DNA from: Enterovibrio qingdaonensis
GTDB taxonomy: Bacteria; Pseudomonadota; Gammaproteobacteria; Enterobacterales; Vibrionaceae
Length of the DNA: 64,000 nt
Assembly: GCF_028683135.1 (NCBI RefSeq)
Contig: NZ_JAJUBB010000003.1
Span: 372,001 to 436,000, forward strand
Direction: 5' to 3'
Of this stretch, positions 37,215 through 46,966 are shown in pieces; position 1 is the stretch's first letter, and each line of letters opens with the position of its first letter. The position numbers were made by a program, and so were the translations under genes. Under the pieces are notes generated by a model. That model saw nothing but the letters and a program-made list of their open reading frames with translations. It was not told where the DNA came from and made no database searches.

Positions 37215-38282
37215 ATGGCAACAATGACACTAGAACAAATTAAGAAAGTCTACCCTAATGGATTCAAGGCGATACACGGAGTAGATCTCGATATAAACGA
37301 CGGCGAAATGATTGTACTCGTTGGCCCCAGTGGGTGCGGGAAATCCACCCTTCTCCGCATGATTGCGGGGCTGGAAACCATCAGTGATGGAACGCTTAGC
37401 ATCGGGGGCGATCGCGTAAATGAAAGAGAGCCGGGCGAGCGAGACATTGCCATGGTCTTTCAAAACTATGCGCTATACCCCCACATGTCTGTGTTCAATA
37501 ACATGGCTTATGGCCTGAAAAATCGTGGCGTACCTAAAGCCGACATTGAAACGACGGTTACCGAAGTGGCTAAAATGCTCGAGCTCGACCATCTCCTGCA
37601 CCGCAGACCGTCACAACTATCAGGCGGTCAAAGGCAACGTGTCGCCATGGGTCGAGCCATTGTGCGTCGACCCAAAGCGTTCTTGTTTGACGAGCCGCTC
37701 TCCAACCTTGATGCGAAACTTCGCGTTCAGATGCGACTCGAAATAAAGAAACTACAACGCACGTTGAACACGACATCCATTTACGTCACGCACGATCAGG
37801 TAGAAGCCATGACGCTGGCCGATCGATTGGTTGTACTAAATGGCGGTGATGTCGAGCAAGTTGGCACACCTTTAGAGGTCTACGATCGCCCTGCTTCGTT
37901 GTTTGTCGCCACGTTTATTGGAAGCCCTTCGATGAATATTCTTCCAGTCTCGATAGAAGATGGCTTCCTCAAACTGGAAAATGACAACGTACTCGGACAA
38001 ACACATATCGCAGACAGGCAGGCTTATGTAGGCCTTCGCCCAGAACACCTCCAGATATCAGAGACACCCGAAACACAGCTACTTTCGATGGACGTCACTC
38101 TGACTGAATCACTGGGCGCAGATCTCTTGGTGTATGGCACCCTATCTGGAACCTCGATCACCATGACGCTGAGGCTTGAAGGTCATGTGGTCGTTGAAGA
38201 TGGTGCGACACTGCCACTGACGATCGAAAACCACAATATCCACCTCTTTGACAGAGAAACTGAAAAGCGTATCGAGCTTTAA
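37215..38282 (+). CDS. ugpC: Glycerol-3-phosphate ABC transporter ATPase UgpC
   Basis: 355-residue ATPase energising UgpBAE. Walker A is GPSGCGKST (about 36-44), the signature [14 protein letters not shown] is at about 135-148, Walker B is [12 protein letters not shown], and the switch His is in VTHDQ. A C-terminal TOBE-like regulatory domain fills about 240-355, as in MalK/UgpC. ugpQ (glycerophosphodiesterase) does not follow. Confidence 0.93.
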   Translation: MATMTLEQIKKVYPNGFKAIHGVDLDINDGEMIVLVGPSGCGKSTLLRMIAGLETISDGTLSIGGDRVNEREPGERDIAMVFQNYALYPHMSVFNNMAYGLKNRGVPKADIETTVTEVAKMLELDHLLHRRPSQLSGGQRQRVAMGRAIVRRPKAFLFDEPLSNLDAKLRVQMRLEIKKLQRTLNTTSIYVTHDQVEAMTLADRLVVLNGGDVEQVGTPLEVYDRPASLFVATFIGSPSMNILPVSIEDGFLKLENDNVLGQTHIADRQAYVGLRPEHLQISETPETQLLSMDVTLTESLGADLLVYGTLSGTSITMTLRLEGHVVVEDGATLPLTIENHNIHLFDRETEKRIEL

Positions 38283-38324
38283 ACAAAACACTCGTTACGC
38301 ATACTGTTGACCTAATATTTACAG

Positions 38325-38358
38325 CCCACACTTCACAAGAAAAAACGTAAAGTGTGGG
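38325..38358 (+). terminator. Hairpin downstream of ugpC
   Basis: CCCACACTT/AAGTGTGGG, 9-bp stem, 16-base A-rich loop. T-run weak (TCACTTC). Confidence 0.55.
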
Positions 38359-38494
38359 TCACTTCAATTTGCTAATTTCTCGCAAAATTTTTGTTTTCCT
38401 TCTGATCTCACTACCATTACCATTAGAGCCATAAAAACAATTCCCGCTTGCTCTTTGCTGGAAACTAAACTTCCGACTCAAAAGGAATTAAGTA

Positions 38495-39031
38495 ATGCGT
38501 CGTTCAGCCTATATTTTTCTCTCGTTTCTTCTACCCGGCGTAGCATTTGCAAAAGACATCAATGAACTCGACACCTTGTGTGTTTCGCAGAAATACCACA
38601 ATTACATTGATGCCTCGATCGGTTGGTACGAAAGTCTGGTCAATTTGTCTATTCAAAAAGACCCAAAATTACAAAGTGTGGCAACCTGGTTTCTTGAAGG
38701 ACGCCGTAACCACTTTATGCTTAACGAAGCTGCATTTGATTATTATTTGGATAACGATCCAAGCAAGCTCAACTTCGATGCCCCTGTTGAGTCTTGGCTC
38801 AATCTGACACAAGAAGACGTTAAGGCACTGAGCCAATCGAACACGTCGCTAGCACCCCAAGCGGAGAAAGTCTTTAGTTTCCGCCAAGGCGCAGCACACA
38901 AAGGAAACTACGACCTGCGTTCGGCGTTGGCTGATCTACTCAGCCATCCAAAAGAAATCGAAGTTCCGCTTAAAAAATACAATGATGAAATGCAAAAACT
39001 CGCGGAAACAACCTGCGATAAAGCCGCATAA
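38495..39031 (+). CDS. Exported protein of unknown function
   Basis: 178 residues, not recognised. A Sec signal (RRSAYIFLSFLLPGVAFA) is followed by an alpha-helical, mildly acidic periplasmic domain with one Cys near the start (LDTLCVS) and one near the end (ETTCDKAA), which could form a disulfide. AAAGGAA precedes the ATG. It is monocistronic with its own terminator. Confidence 0.7.
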   Translation: MRRSAYIFLSFLLPGVAFAKDINELDTLCVSQKYHNYIDASIGWYESLVNLSIQKDPKLQSVATWFLEGRRNHFMLNEAAFDYYLDNDPSKLNFDAPVESWLNLTQEDVKALSQSNTSLAPQAEKVFSFRQGAAHKGNYDLRSALADLLSHPKEIEVPLKKYNDEMQKLAETTCDKAA

Positions 39032-39042
39032 TTCGCCGTTAG

Positions 39043-39070
39043 AAAAGCAGCATTCTTATGCTGCTTTTCT
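39043..39070. terminator. Terminator after the exported-protein gene
   Basis: AAAAGCAGCAT/ATGCTGCTTTT, 11-bp stem with a 4-base loop, followed by CTTTTC. Confidence 0.85.
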
Positions 39071-39183
39071 TTTCAAACCTTATAAAACATTGATTCCCCA
39101 CCTATACCCGCACGAAAACTCAGTTGAATTTTATTCCCTCATCGTGTAATTCTTTCGCACCACTCTTTGAGAACGTACCCCGG

Positions 39184-40839
39184 ATGGTTAAAGATACAAA
39201 GAAGGCAGAAGCGTCGTTAGAAAGCCTTCAACGCATTTTCACGGTTCCAGAAGCACCAAACTCAACACTTGGAAGCATCGAACAAGCAATTTCACAGAAC
39301 CTGAATCGGTTTTTGCAAGATCACATTGCAGCGACGGATAGCTCCCTATCTGATATCGAACAAGATTTCAGTGACCCTTGTATTCCGGAGCAGCCAACGT
39401 TCGTCTCTGATCACACGGAGTTCCTTCTCGATAAGGTCGTTGCACAGTCAGTCCATACCTCTTCCCCAAGGTTTATTGGCCATATGACATCGGCACTTCC
39501 TTATTTTCTGATGCCACTGTCAAAAATTATGATTGGCCTGAATCAAAACACAGTGAAAATTGAAACGTCCAAGGCGTTCACGCCACTCGAAAGGCAAGTG
39601 CTGGGGATGCTGCACAATCTTATCTACGGGTGTTCTAAAGATTTTTATCAATCCTGCATGCACAGTGCCCATCATTCACTCGGGGCTTTTTGTTCAGGTG
39701 GGACAATTGCGAATATCACCGCGTTGTGGGTTGCTCGTAACAGCGCATTAAAAGCCAGTCACGGTTTTAAAGGGGTCGCCGAAGAAGGCATTTTTCGTGC
39801 AATGAAACACTACGGATACGAAGATCTGGCGATCCTCGTGTCTGAAAGAGGCCACTATTCTCTCAAAAAGGCCGCAGACGTGCTGGGTATCGGCAGAGAG
39901 TCACTAATCGCTATCCCAACAGACGAACATAACCGTATTTGTCTGGATAAACTGCAAGACAAAATTGACGACTTGAAAGCACGCAATATCAAGCCGTTTG
40001 CGCTAGTCGGCGTTGCTGGAACCACAGAAACCGGCAATATTGACCCTCTAGAAGCAATGGCAGATATCGCTGAACATGAAGGTATTCACTTCCATGTCGA
40101 CGCAGCATGGGGTGGTGCAAGCTTGATGTCGTCAAATCAGCGACCAAAACTGCGCGGTATTGAGCGTGCAGACTCTGTCACCATCGATGCCCACAAACAA
40201 TTGTACGTCCCAATGGGGGCCGGGATGGTGATTTTCAAAGACCCTACACTGGTTTCTGCGATTGAACACCATGCTGACTACATCCTTCGCAAGGGCTCAA
40301 AAGATTTAGGTAGCCATACACTGGAGGGCTCGCGAAGCGGGATGGCTATGCTGCTGTTCGCCAGCTTAAATATCATTGGCCGCCAAGGCTATGAACTTCT
40401 CATCGATCAAAGCGTTGATAAAGCGCGTTACTTTGCCGAGTTAATCCAAGCACAATCGGATTTCGAACTGATTACTGAACCCGAACTCTGCTTGCTTACC
40501 TATCGTTTCGTTCCAGAACTTGTTCAAAATGCGCTGAAAAAAGCAAATCAGGAAGAATTCGAACAGCTCCATGCGCTATTGAATGACTTGACGATTTTCA
40601 TTCAAAAAAGACAAAGAGAAGCAGGCAACACCTTCGTGTCTCGCACAACATTAAAGCCCGAAAAATTTGCCCGCCGTGCAACCAGCGTTTTTCGCGTGGT
40701 ACTTGCCAACCCGCTGACTACACATGACATTCTTCAGGAAGTGCTGGACGAGCACCGCGACATTGCAGCGCAGAGTACCATTGCATTGCCACAGCTAAAC
40801 GCACTTGCGGATCGCATTTTGTCAACGCCTAAACGTTAG
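39184..40839 (+). CDS. panP: PLP-dependent aspartate 1-decarboxylase PanP
   Basis: 551-residue group II decarboxylase that makes beta-alanine from aspartate for pantothenate and CoA, replacing PanD in vibrios. The start of homology is VKDTKKAEASLESLQRIFTV; from there it follows PanP by eye, including SPRFIGHMTSALPYFLMPL, HVDAAWGGA and the PLP lysine in TIDAHKQLY. The ATG at 39184 is chosen because the 20 residues before it, from a TTG at 39124, are unlike the family; neither start has a strong ribosome binding site. It could also accept other acidic amino acids. Confidence 0.87.
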   Translation: MVKDTKKAEASLESLQRIFTVPEAPNSTLGSIEQAISQNLNRFLQDHIAATDSSLSDIEQDFSDPCIPEQPTFVSDHTEFLLDKVVAQSVHTSSPRFIGHMTSALPYFLMPLSKIMIGLNQNTVKIETSKAFTPLERQVLGMLHNLIYGCSKDFYQSCMHSAHHSLGAFCSGGTIANITALWVARNSALKASHGFKGVAEEGIFRAMKHYGYEDLAILVSERGHYSLKKAADVLGIGRESLIAIPTDEHNRICLDKLQDKIDDLKARNIKPFALVGVAGTTETGNIDPLEAMADIAEHEGIHFHVDAAWGGASLMSSNQRPKLRGIERADSVTIDAHKQLYVPMGAGMVIFKDPTLVSAIEHHADYILRKGSKDLGSHTLEGSRSGMAMLLFASLNIIGRQGYELLIDQSVDKARYFAELIQAQSDFELITEPELCLLTYRFVPELVQNALKKANQEEFEQLHALLNDLTIFIQKRQREAGNTFVSRTTLKPEKFARRATSVFRVVLANPLTTHDILQEVLDEHRDIAAQSTIALPQLNALADRILSTPKR

Positions 40840-40849
40840 TCAACTCGAA

Positions 40850-40878
40850 CAGAAGTGCCGCATCTCGCGGCACTTCTC
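40850..40878. terminator. Hairpin downstream of panP
   Basis: AGAAGTGCCGC/GCGGCACTTCT, 11-bp stem with a 5-base loop. The T-run is poor. Confidence 0.65.
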
Positions 40879-40952
40879 GCTGCACTATATTTCATGCTTT
40901 CTAATCAATGACTACGCTAAATATCAGGCGTTGTTATTGAAGGTATTAAAGC

Positions 40953-41930
40953 ATGCGGTCTCTGGGGTTTGATTTGAAAGCACTGGATGTGTTTGTCACG
41001 ACGGCAAAGACAGGCAACATGACCGCATCCTCTCAACAACTCAATCTCTCACAGTCTGCTGTTTCCCAAATCCTCGGTAATCTAGAAGCGAATCTGGGCG
41101 TTAAACTACTGGACAGAAGTGTGCGCCCTATTGCACTCACAGTTGCGGGTCGCTATTTCTATGACCAATCGGTTCACCTACTCGAACAGGCAAATAAAAC
41201 ACAGAACGTCATTGCAAAGGGCAGTTTTAACAGCCTTCATCTGGTAAGAATTGCCATGGTCGACTCACTGGCCGCCACGGTCGGCAAACCTCTTATTGAT
41301 GTCGTCAAAGCGCACACTGAAAACTGGTCAATGATGACGGGCTACTCTCACCTCCACCAGCATGGCCTAATGAGCAGAAGCATTGATATTATTATTTCTG
41401 ATGATGTTCTCGAAAAAGAAGACAATTTAAAACGCCATCAAATCCTGAAAGAGCCGTTTGTTCTCGTTTTACCTCGTCAATACGTTAATCAACATCCTGA
41501 GATCTGCAAATCCCTGTTCGCATTAAGTAAACACTTGGATATGGTCCGATACAGCGAGCAAAGTCTAATCAGCCAAAGTGTCGAAACCTATCTACGTCAA
41601 CAAGGCTTGGAAGTACCAAATCGCATGCAGTTTGACAACACATTCGCCGTGCTGTCAGCCGTGTCACAAGGTTTAGGTTGGACACTGACAACGCCATTGT
41701 GCTTAATGCAAGGTGAAGTGTTTCGCCATGAACTTAGTTGCATTTCTCTCCCTGAATCAGACACTTTCTTTCGCTACCTCACCTTGATCTCACGTAAAAA
41801 TGAACTTGGCGAACTCCCTGAAAAGTTATCAGAAGGAAGTAGTAAGATTCTTCGGCAACATTTTCTCGCTAAGATCCGTCAACACTATCCTTGGCTGAAC
41901 GAGAAAATTCGCATAGGAAAGTACGCCTAA
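40953..41930 (+). CDS. LysR-family transcriptional regulator
   Basis: 325 residues. The N-terminal winged helix has the LysR pattern: LDVFVTTAKTGNMTASSQQLNLSQSAVSQ, then LEANLGVKLLDRS. A type 2 periplasmic-binding-like effector domain follows (about 92-300). It reads in the same direction as, and lies 231 bases before, the glutamine-synthetase-like catabolic cluster, so it may regulate that cluster or the preceding panP. A 9-bp hairpin follows it. Confidence 0.88.
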   Translation: MRSLGFDLKALDVFVTTAKTGNMTASSQQLNLSQSAVSQILGNLEANLGVKLLDRSVRPIALTVAGRYFYDQSVHLLEQANKTQNVIAKGSFNSLHLVRIAMVDSLAATVGKPLIDVVKAHTENWSMMTGYSHLHQHGLMSRSIDIIISDDVLEKEDNLKRHQILKEPFVLVLPRQYVNQHPEICKSLFALSKHLDMVRYSEQSLISQSVETYLRQQGLEVPNRMQFDNTFAVLSAVSQGLGWTLTTPLCLMQGEVFRHELSCISLPESDTFFRYLTLISRKNELGELPEKLSEGSSKILRQHFLAKIRQHYPWLNEKIRIGKYA

Positions 41931-41934
41931 TCTC

Positions 41935-41962
41935 ACACTATTAATAATTCTAATAATAGTGT
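41935..41962 (+). terminator. Hairpin after the LysR gene
   Basis: ACACTATTA/TAATAGTGT, 9-bp AT-rich stem with a 10-base loop. Weak; it separates the LysR gene from the catabolic operon. Confidence 0.45.
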
Positions 41963-42161
41963 CTTACACAGCGTGATTGTTGTGGCAGTTTTTTTGTTCC
42001 CTCCCCTACCTTATTTTCATGAGTTCGTTACCGATCGTCAGACTCTTGGAGTCAGCCATGTGCTTCAGTCTCCATCTACTATCGTTTGGTAATGGTATTG
42101 CGTTTTATAACTCACACTTTTGACTCTCTCTAACAGGGACCAGAAAGACGCAGGAGCGAAT

Positions 42162-43532
42162 ATGGATGCGCGCGAAGTAAAAACGGTGGCGGATGCCAAA
42201 GCCATCGTCGAAGAACGAAAACTCACACACGTTAAGGTTGGCCTTTTCGATAACGACGGCGTCATGAGAGGTAAATACATGTCCAAAGAGAAGTTTCTCT
42301 CCTCTCTGGACGGTGGATTTGCCTTTTGTGACGTCGTTTTGGGTTGGGACGTAAAAGACCAACTCTATGACAACGCAAAATTCACGGGATGGCACACAGG
42401 TTACCCCGATGCGCCCGTCCGAATTATTCCCGATACCTGCCGAGAAGTTCTGGATGAAGATGGCATGCTGTTGTTTATTGCCGAATTTGAAGGTGAAGCT
42501 GAATCAGTTTGCCCTCGCGCAACGCTGCGTCGGGTACTGGATAAAGCCGCAGACATGGGCTTCGATGCGTTTGCCGCCTTTGAATATGAGTTCTTTATTT
42601 TTGATGAAACCCCGCACTCTGCCAGAGAAAAAGGGTTTCGTAACTTAAAGAACATTACGCCCGACTGGTTTGGCTACTCCATGATTCGAAACTCCACCTA
42701 TTCTGGGCTGTACAAAGCAATCCTCAGCATGGGTGAAACCATGGACTTCCCGATCGAAGGCATCCACTCAGAAACTGGACCAGGTGTTATTGAAGCGGCG
42801 ATTGCCGTGGACGGTGCAAGTAATGCTGCTGACAAAGCCGCGCTCTTCAAAACCTACATGAAAGTGCTGGCACAGAAAAATGACATGATGGCGACCTTCA
42901 TGGCGAAATGGACAAACGAATACCCGGGACAAAGTGGGCATATTCATATTTCGTTGAGGGACAAATCCACAGGCAAGAGTGCGTTTTATCAAGAAGATGC
43001 AGATCTCAACATGAGTGATGTCCAACGCCATTTCCTCGCGGGCCAACAACTGCTCATGCCTCAGTTCCTTTGCATGATTGCGCCGACAGTTAACAGCTAT
43101 ACGCGCATGATTCCCGGTTTCTGGGCACCGACAGATGCCACTTGGGGCGTTGAAAACAGAACTACGTCTCTTCGCGTCATTCCAGGCTCTGACAAGTCTC
43201 AACGTATTGAGTATCGCCTCGGTGCGGCAGATGCAAATCCTTATCTTGCCTTAGCAGCTGCGTTGGCTTCTGGCTTATACGGTGTTGAGCATAAGCTCGA
43301 GCCTCATGCACAAATTAAGGGTAACGCCTACGACATTGCCCATGCGGAAGAACTTCAGCTACCCCTTACATTATGGGAAGCCGCACAAACGTTCAAAGAC
43401 TCCGAAGCGGCAAAAGCCATGCTTGGCGAAGCGTTTGTAGAGCATTTTGCGGCTTCACGTGAATGGGAAGAACGCGAGTTCAGAAAGCACGTCACGGATT
43501 GGGAACTCGACCGCTACTTCGAGATTATTTAG
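42162..43532 (+). CDS. Glutamine-synthetase-family gamma-glutamyl-amine ligase (PuuA-like)
   Basis: 456-residue GS-family ligase. The family would join glutamate through its gamma-carboxyl to an amine using ATP. GS core motifs are present: FEYEFFIF (metal Glu), a GPGVIEAAI segment, GQSGHIHISL, PTVNSYTRMIPGFWAP, and ENRTTSLRV. Its N-terminal domain and length fit PuuA/GlnA-like ligases rather than housekeeping GlnA, and it lacks the adenylylation Tyr loop as far as I can see. CAGGAGC precedes the ATG; the TTG at 42120 is not needed. It opens a seven-gene plus-strand cluster, where I infer it charges an amino alcohol or related amine. Confidence 0.87.
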   Translation: MDAREVKTVADAKAIVEERKLTHVKVGLFDNDGVMRGKYMSKEKFLSSLDGGFAFCDVVLGWDVKDQLYDNAKFTGWHTGYPDAPVRIIPDTCREVLDEDGMLLFIAEFEGEAESVCPRATLRRVLDKAADMGFDAFAAFEYEFFIFDETPHSAREKGFRNLKNITPDWFGYSMIRNSTYSGLYKAILSMGETMDFPIEGIHSETGPGVIEAAIAVDGASNAADKAALFKTYMKVLAQKNDMMATFMAKWTNEYPGQSGHIHISLRDKSTGKSAFYQEDADLNMSDVQRHFLAGQQLLMPQFLCMIAPTVNSYTRMIPGFWAPTDATWGVENRTTSLRVIPGSDKSQRIEYRLGAADANPYLALAAALASGLYGVEHKLEPHAQIKGNAYDIAHAEELQLPLTLWEAAQTFKDSEAAKAMLGEAFVEHFAASREWEEREFRKHVTDWELDRYFEII

Positions 43533-43649
43533 GGTCACCTGACGATTCAAACCCATCGATGCCGCACGTATTTATGTCGCAAATGATGGGTTCGTTAACT
43601 CAAGGTCAGATTTCGATATGTCACTAGCCTGCATGAAAAGGTGAGCAAC

Positions 43650-45035
43650 ATGGAACGTTTTCAGACAATTACGCCCGTTGATGGCAGCGTGTACGTAGAA
43701 AGAGAATTTGCCACACCAACACAAATTGATGAGGCGTTAGCGTTAGCGCAAAAAGCACAAACACACTGGCAGGATTTACCCTTAGAAACGCGACAAACAT
43801 TGTGCCACGAAGCCGTTAAATGTTTTGTGTCTCATCAGGAAGCGATAGCAGAAGAAATCACGTGGATGATGGGACGACCTATCTCGCAAACGCCAGGTGA
43901 AATCGCAGGCTTTGTCGAGCGCGCAATGCACATGATTAGTATTGCACCCGAAGCCCTATCTCCTGTCTATCTCCCGGAAAAAGCGGGCTTTACGCGCTAT
44001 ATCAAACGCGTACCTCTTGGCACAGTATTCGTCGTTGCACCATGGAATTACCCCTATCTGACGTCTATCAACGCCATCATGCCCGCGTTATTAGCGGGTA
44101 ATACCGTCATTCTTAAGCATTCTGCGCAAACGCCACTTTGCGCAGAGCGCTTGTTCGAAGCATTTCGAGAGGCAGGGTTACCCGACGGCGTTTTCCAATA
44201 CTTGCACCTCACACATGCAGACACTGAAAACGTCATGCAGCATGAATCTGTGCGTCACGTGGCGTTCACAGGCTCAGTCTCCGGAGGAAAAGTCGTTGAA
44301 CAGGCGATTGCAGGACGGTTTATCAGTGCTGGATTAGAACTAGGGGGAAAAGACCCCGCCTATATACGACACGATGCCAATATTCAGCAGGCCGTTGAAA
44401 CGGTCATCGATGGTGCGTTTTTTAACTCGGGACAGTCTTGCTGCGGTATGGAGCGTTTATATGTTCACGAGTCAGTGTATGACGATGTCATTGACCTCTC
44501 TGCTGATCTAGTCAGGCAATACCAACTTGGTCGCCCAGATGACGCATCTACCAACATGGGGCCATTAGTACGCACTGCAGCCGCCGATTTCGTGCGTGGT
44601 CAGGTGGACGAAGCGATACGACAAGGCGCGATAGGCCTCATTGATGCCAGACACTTTCCCCAGAACCAACTTGGCTCGCCTTACCTCGCACCGCAACTGC
44701 TAGTCGACGTGGATCATTCAATGCGCGTGATGACCGAAGAAACCTTCGGTCCTGTATTGGGGATTCAAAAGGTCAAGGATGACAACGAAGCGTTGGCATT
44801 GATGAACGACAGCGAATTTGGCCTAACCGCCGCGCTGTTCACTCAAGACATCACCGCTGGTGAGCACATGGCGGACAAGGTTGAATCAGGAACGGTTTTC
44901 CTTAATCGCTGTGACTATCTCGACCCAGGACTCGCTTGGGTTGGAATTAAAAACAGCGGTAGAGGCTGTACCCTCTCGCAAATCGGCTTTGAACATCTCA
45001 CCCGACCAAAGTCTTTCCATATTAAACACGGTTAG
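43650..45035 (+). CDS. Aldehyde dehydrogenase (NAD(P)+-dependent)
   Basis: 461-residue aldehyde dehydrogenase. The family's residues are visible: APWNYPYLTSINAI, FTGSVSGGK cofactor loop, the Glu in LELGGKDP and the catalytic Cys in FFNSGQSCCG. AAGGTGAG lies before the ATG at 43650. In the proposed pathway it would oxidise a gamma-glutamyl-amino-aldehyde to the acid, the role PuuC plays for putrescine. Substrate is inferred from the neighbours. Confidence 0.88.
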   Translation: MERFQTITPVDGSVYVEREFATPTQIDEALALAQKAQTHWQDLPLETRQTLCHEAVKCFVSHQEAIAEEITWMMGRPISQTPGEIAGFVERAMHMISIAPEALSPVYLPEKAGFTRYIKRVPLGTVFVVAPWNYPYLTSINAIMPALLAGNTVILKHSAQTPLCAERLFEAFREAGLPDGVFQYLHLTHADTENVMQHESVRHVAFTGSVSGGKVVEQAIAGRFISAGLELGGKDPAYIRHDANIQQAVETVIDGAFFNSGQSCCGMERLYVHESVYDDVIDLSADLVRQYQLGRPDDASTNMGPLVRTAAADFVRGQVDEAIRQGAIGLIDARHFPQNQLGSPYLAPQLLVDVDHSMRVMTEETFGPVLGIQKVKDDNEALALMNDSEFGLTAALFTQDITAGEHMADKVESGTVFLNRCDYLDPGLAWVGIKNSGRGCTLSQIGFEHLTRPKSFHIKHG

Positions 45036-45044
45036 GAGCAAATC

Positions 45045-46205
45045 ATGTCAGTGTCTATTTGGAATTATCCGACATCTATGTCTTGCGGTGTCGGCGCATT
45101 AAACCAACTGCCAACCACCTGTGAGAGCTTAGGAATAAAGCGTCCTTTGATCGTGACCGATCCCGGGATCGCCGCACTGCCAATGACTGAACACGCGCAA
45201 TCATTGTGCGCGCATCAAGGATTATCCGTTGGCCTGTTTAGTGATGTTCAGGGCAACCCAACCGGAGCCAATGTGTTAGCAGGAAATAACGCATTCCTCG
45301 ATGGTAATCATGACGGTGTTATCGCATTGGGCGGCGGCTCTGCCCTAGACTGCGCAAAAGCAATTGCGCTGTCTGCAAAGCAAACCGTTCCCCTTTGGGA
45401 TTTTGAAGATATTGGTGACAATTGGACCGCAGCCGATGCGAGCAAAATCGCGCCTGTGATTGCTCTGCCAACCACCGCAGGTACGGGCTCAGAAGTCGGC
45501 CGCGCGTCAGTGATTACCAATGAAGACGAAAAACGGAAAATCATTATTTTCCATCCTGACATGCTGCCTAAACAGGTCATCCTCGATCCTGAATTGACGT
45601 TAGGCTTGCCACCACACATCACGGCTGCAACTGGCATGGATGCGCTGTCACACAGTCTTGAAGCCTTATGCTCACCTAGCTATCACCCTATGGCTGAAGG
45701 CATAGCCATCGAAGGCATTCGGTTGGTAAATAATTTTCTTCCTGTGGTATTTCAAAATGGCTCTGACCGTTATGCACGCATGCAAATGTTGGTAGCGTCG
45801 AGTATGGGGGCCACCGCTTTCCAAAAAGGGTTAGGTGCCATGCATGCCATCGCACACAGCTTGGGTGCAAGATACAACGCACACCATGGTTTGCTCAACG
45901 CGATACTAATGCCGTATGTGCTCAACGCTAACCGTACAAAAATCGAAGAGAAGATGACCCGACTATCCAGCTACCTAGCTCTGGAAGGAACAGGCACGGA
46001 TGCCGTTCTGCATTGGGTACTTTCCTTGCGAGCCTCATTGGGCATTCCACACACACTGTCGGAAATAGGTATAGATGACTCAGAGGCGGCATTGATAGGC
46101 GATATGGCAGTCAAAGACCCTTCTGCTGGCGGTAATCCAATAGCATTTACTTCAGACCAATACAGTCAGATTTTCTCAGATGCAGTCCATGGGAAAGGGT
46201 TATAG
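45045..46205 (+). CDS. Iron-containing (group III) alcohol dehydrogenase
   Basis: 386-residue Fe-ADH-family oxidoreductase. The NAD-binding GGGSALDCAKAIAL and the TTAGTGSEVGRASVIT motif are present. Metal ligands are the Asp/His set in GMDALSHSLEA, AMHAIAHSLGA and NAHHG. It starts 10 bases after the ALDH gene with AGGAG upstream. In the Puu pathway this place is taken by the amine oxidase PuuB, so its presence points to a hydroxyl group rather than a second amine on the substrate. Confidence 0.9.
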   Translation: MSVSIWNYPTSMSCGVGALNQLPTTCESLGIKRPLIVTDPGIAALPMTEHAQSLCAHQGLSVGLFSDVQGNPTGANVLAGNNAFLDGNHDGVIALGGGSALDCAKAIALSAKQTVPLWDFEDIGDNWTAADASKIAPVIALPTTAGTGSEVGRASVITNEDEKRKIIIFHPDMLPKQVILDPELTLGLPPHITAATGMDALSHSLEALCSPSYHPMAEGIAIEGIRLVNNFLPVVFQNGSDRYARMQMLVASSMGATAFQKGLGAMHAIAHSLGARYNAHHGLLNAILMPYVLNANRTKIEEKMTRLSSYLALEGTGTDAVLHWVLSLRASLGIPHTLSEIGIDDSEAALIGDMAVKDPSAGGNPIAFTSDQYSQIFSDAVHGKGL

Positions 46206-46214
46206 AGAGGCCTT

Positions 46215-46931
46215 ATGCGACTTGGCATTTTACTCTGTGACGATGTGAAGCAAGAGCTTCAGCTAACACATCGAAATTATCCCGATATGTTTACGGACAT
46301 TTTGCATCGGGCCGAGCCGTCATTGGCATTAACCTTCTATCGCGTGATGGATTTCGAGTACCCCGCCTCGATAGATGAAAACGACGGCTACATCATCTCA
46401 GGCAGTCGCTATAGCGTTTATGACGATCTTCCTTGGATCAAGCAGTTTGAAGCGTTTGTCCGTGAACTCTATGAAAACCACATCCCCACCGTGGGCATAT
46501 GCTTTGGTCACCAAATGATGGCGCAAGCGTTGGGCGGAGAAGTTACACGGTCGAATAAAGGTTGGGGAGTGGGCATTGCTACCAGCGAACTCACACAACC
46601 CGCAGCTTGGCTCAGCAACGAAAAAAAGAGCTTTTCTCTCGTCGTCAGCCACCAAGATCAGGTGTCACAGCTTCCTCGTGATAGTCAGACTTATGCCAGC
46701 AGTGAATTTTGCCCAATCGGTATGTACACGGTCGGTCAGCACTTTCTCGCGATTCAAGGTCACCCCGAGTTTAGCCGTGCCTATTCATTCGACTTAATGG
46801 AAGCGAGACGCGACAGAATACCTGAGCCAGTCATAGACGCTGGGCAGGACTCGTTAAAACAAAACTCAGACAGCGATGACGTCACACGATGGATGTTGGC
46901 ATTCCTCGAACAAGCAAGGCGCAATGCTTAG
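46215..46931 (+). CDS. Class I glutamine amidotransferase-like hydrolase
   Basis: 238 residues with a full class I amidotransferase triad: nucleophile Cys in VGICFGHQMMA (about 96), and His/Glu in IQGHPEFSR. It resembles the stand-alone GuaA-type GATase proteins. In this cluster it would be the gamma-glutamyl amide hydrolase releasing glutamate and the amino acid product, a role filled by PuuD in putrescine catabolism. It starts 9 bases after the alcohol dehydrogenase gene. Confidence 0.85.
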   Translation: MRLGILLCDDVKQELQLTHRNYPDMFTDILHRAEPSLALTFYRVMDFEYPASIDENDGYIISGSRYSVYDDLPWIKQFEAFVRELYENHIPTVGICFGHQMMAQALGGEVTRSNKGWGVGIATSELTQPAAWLSNEKKSFSLVVSHQDQVSQLPRDSQTYASSEFCPIGMYTVGQHFLAIQGHPEFSRAYSFDLMEARRDRIPEPVIDAGQDSLKQNSDSDDVTRWMLAFLEQARRNA

Positions 46932-46966
46932 GAAAAGCATGAATTTAAAAGGACAGGTGTAACTAT

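Noticed and set aside
43551-43592. AACCCATC/GATGGGTT hairpin between the GS-like and ALDH genes
   Set aside because: The loop is about 26 bases and no T-run follows, so it was not called a terminator.
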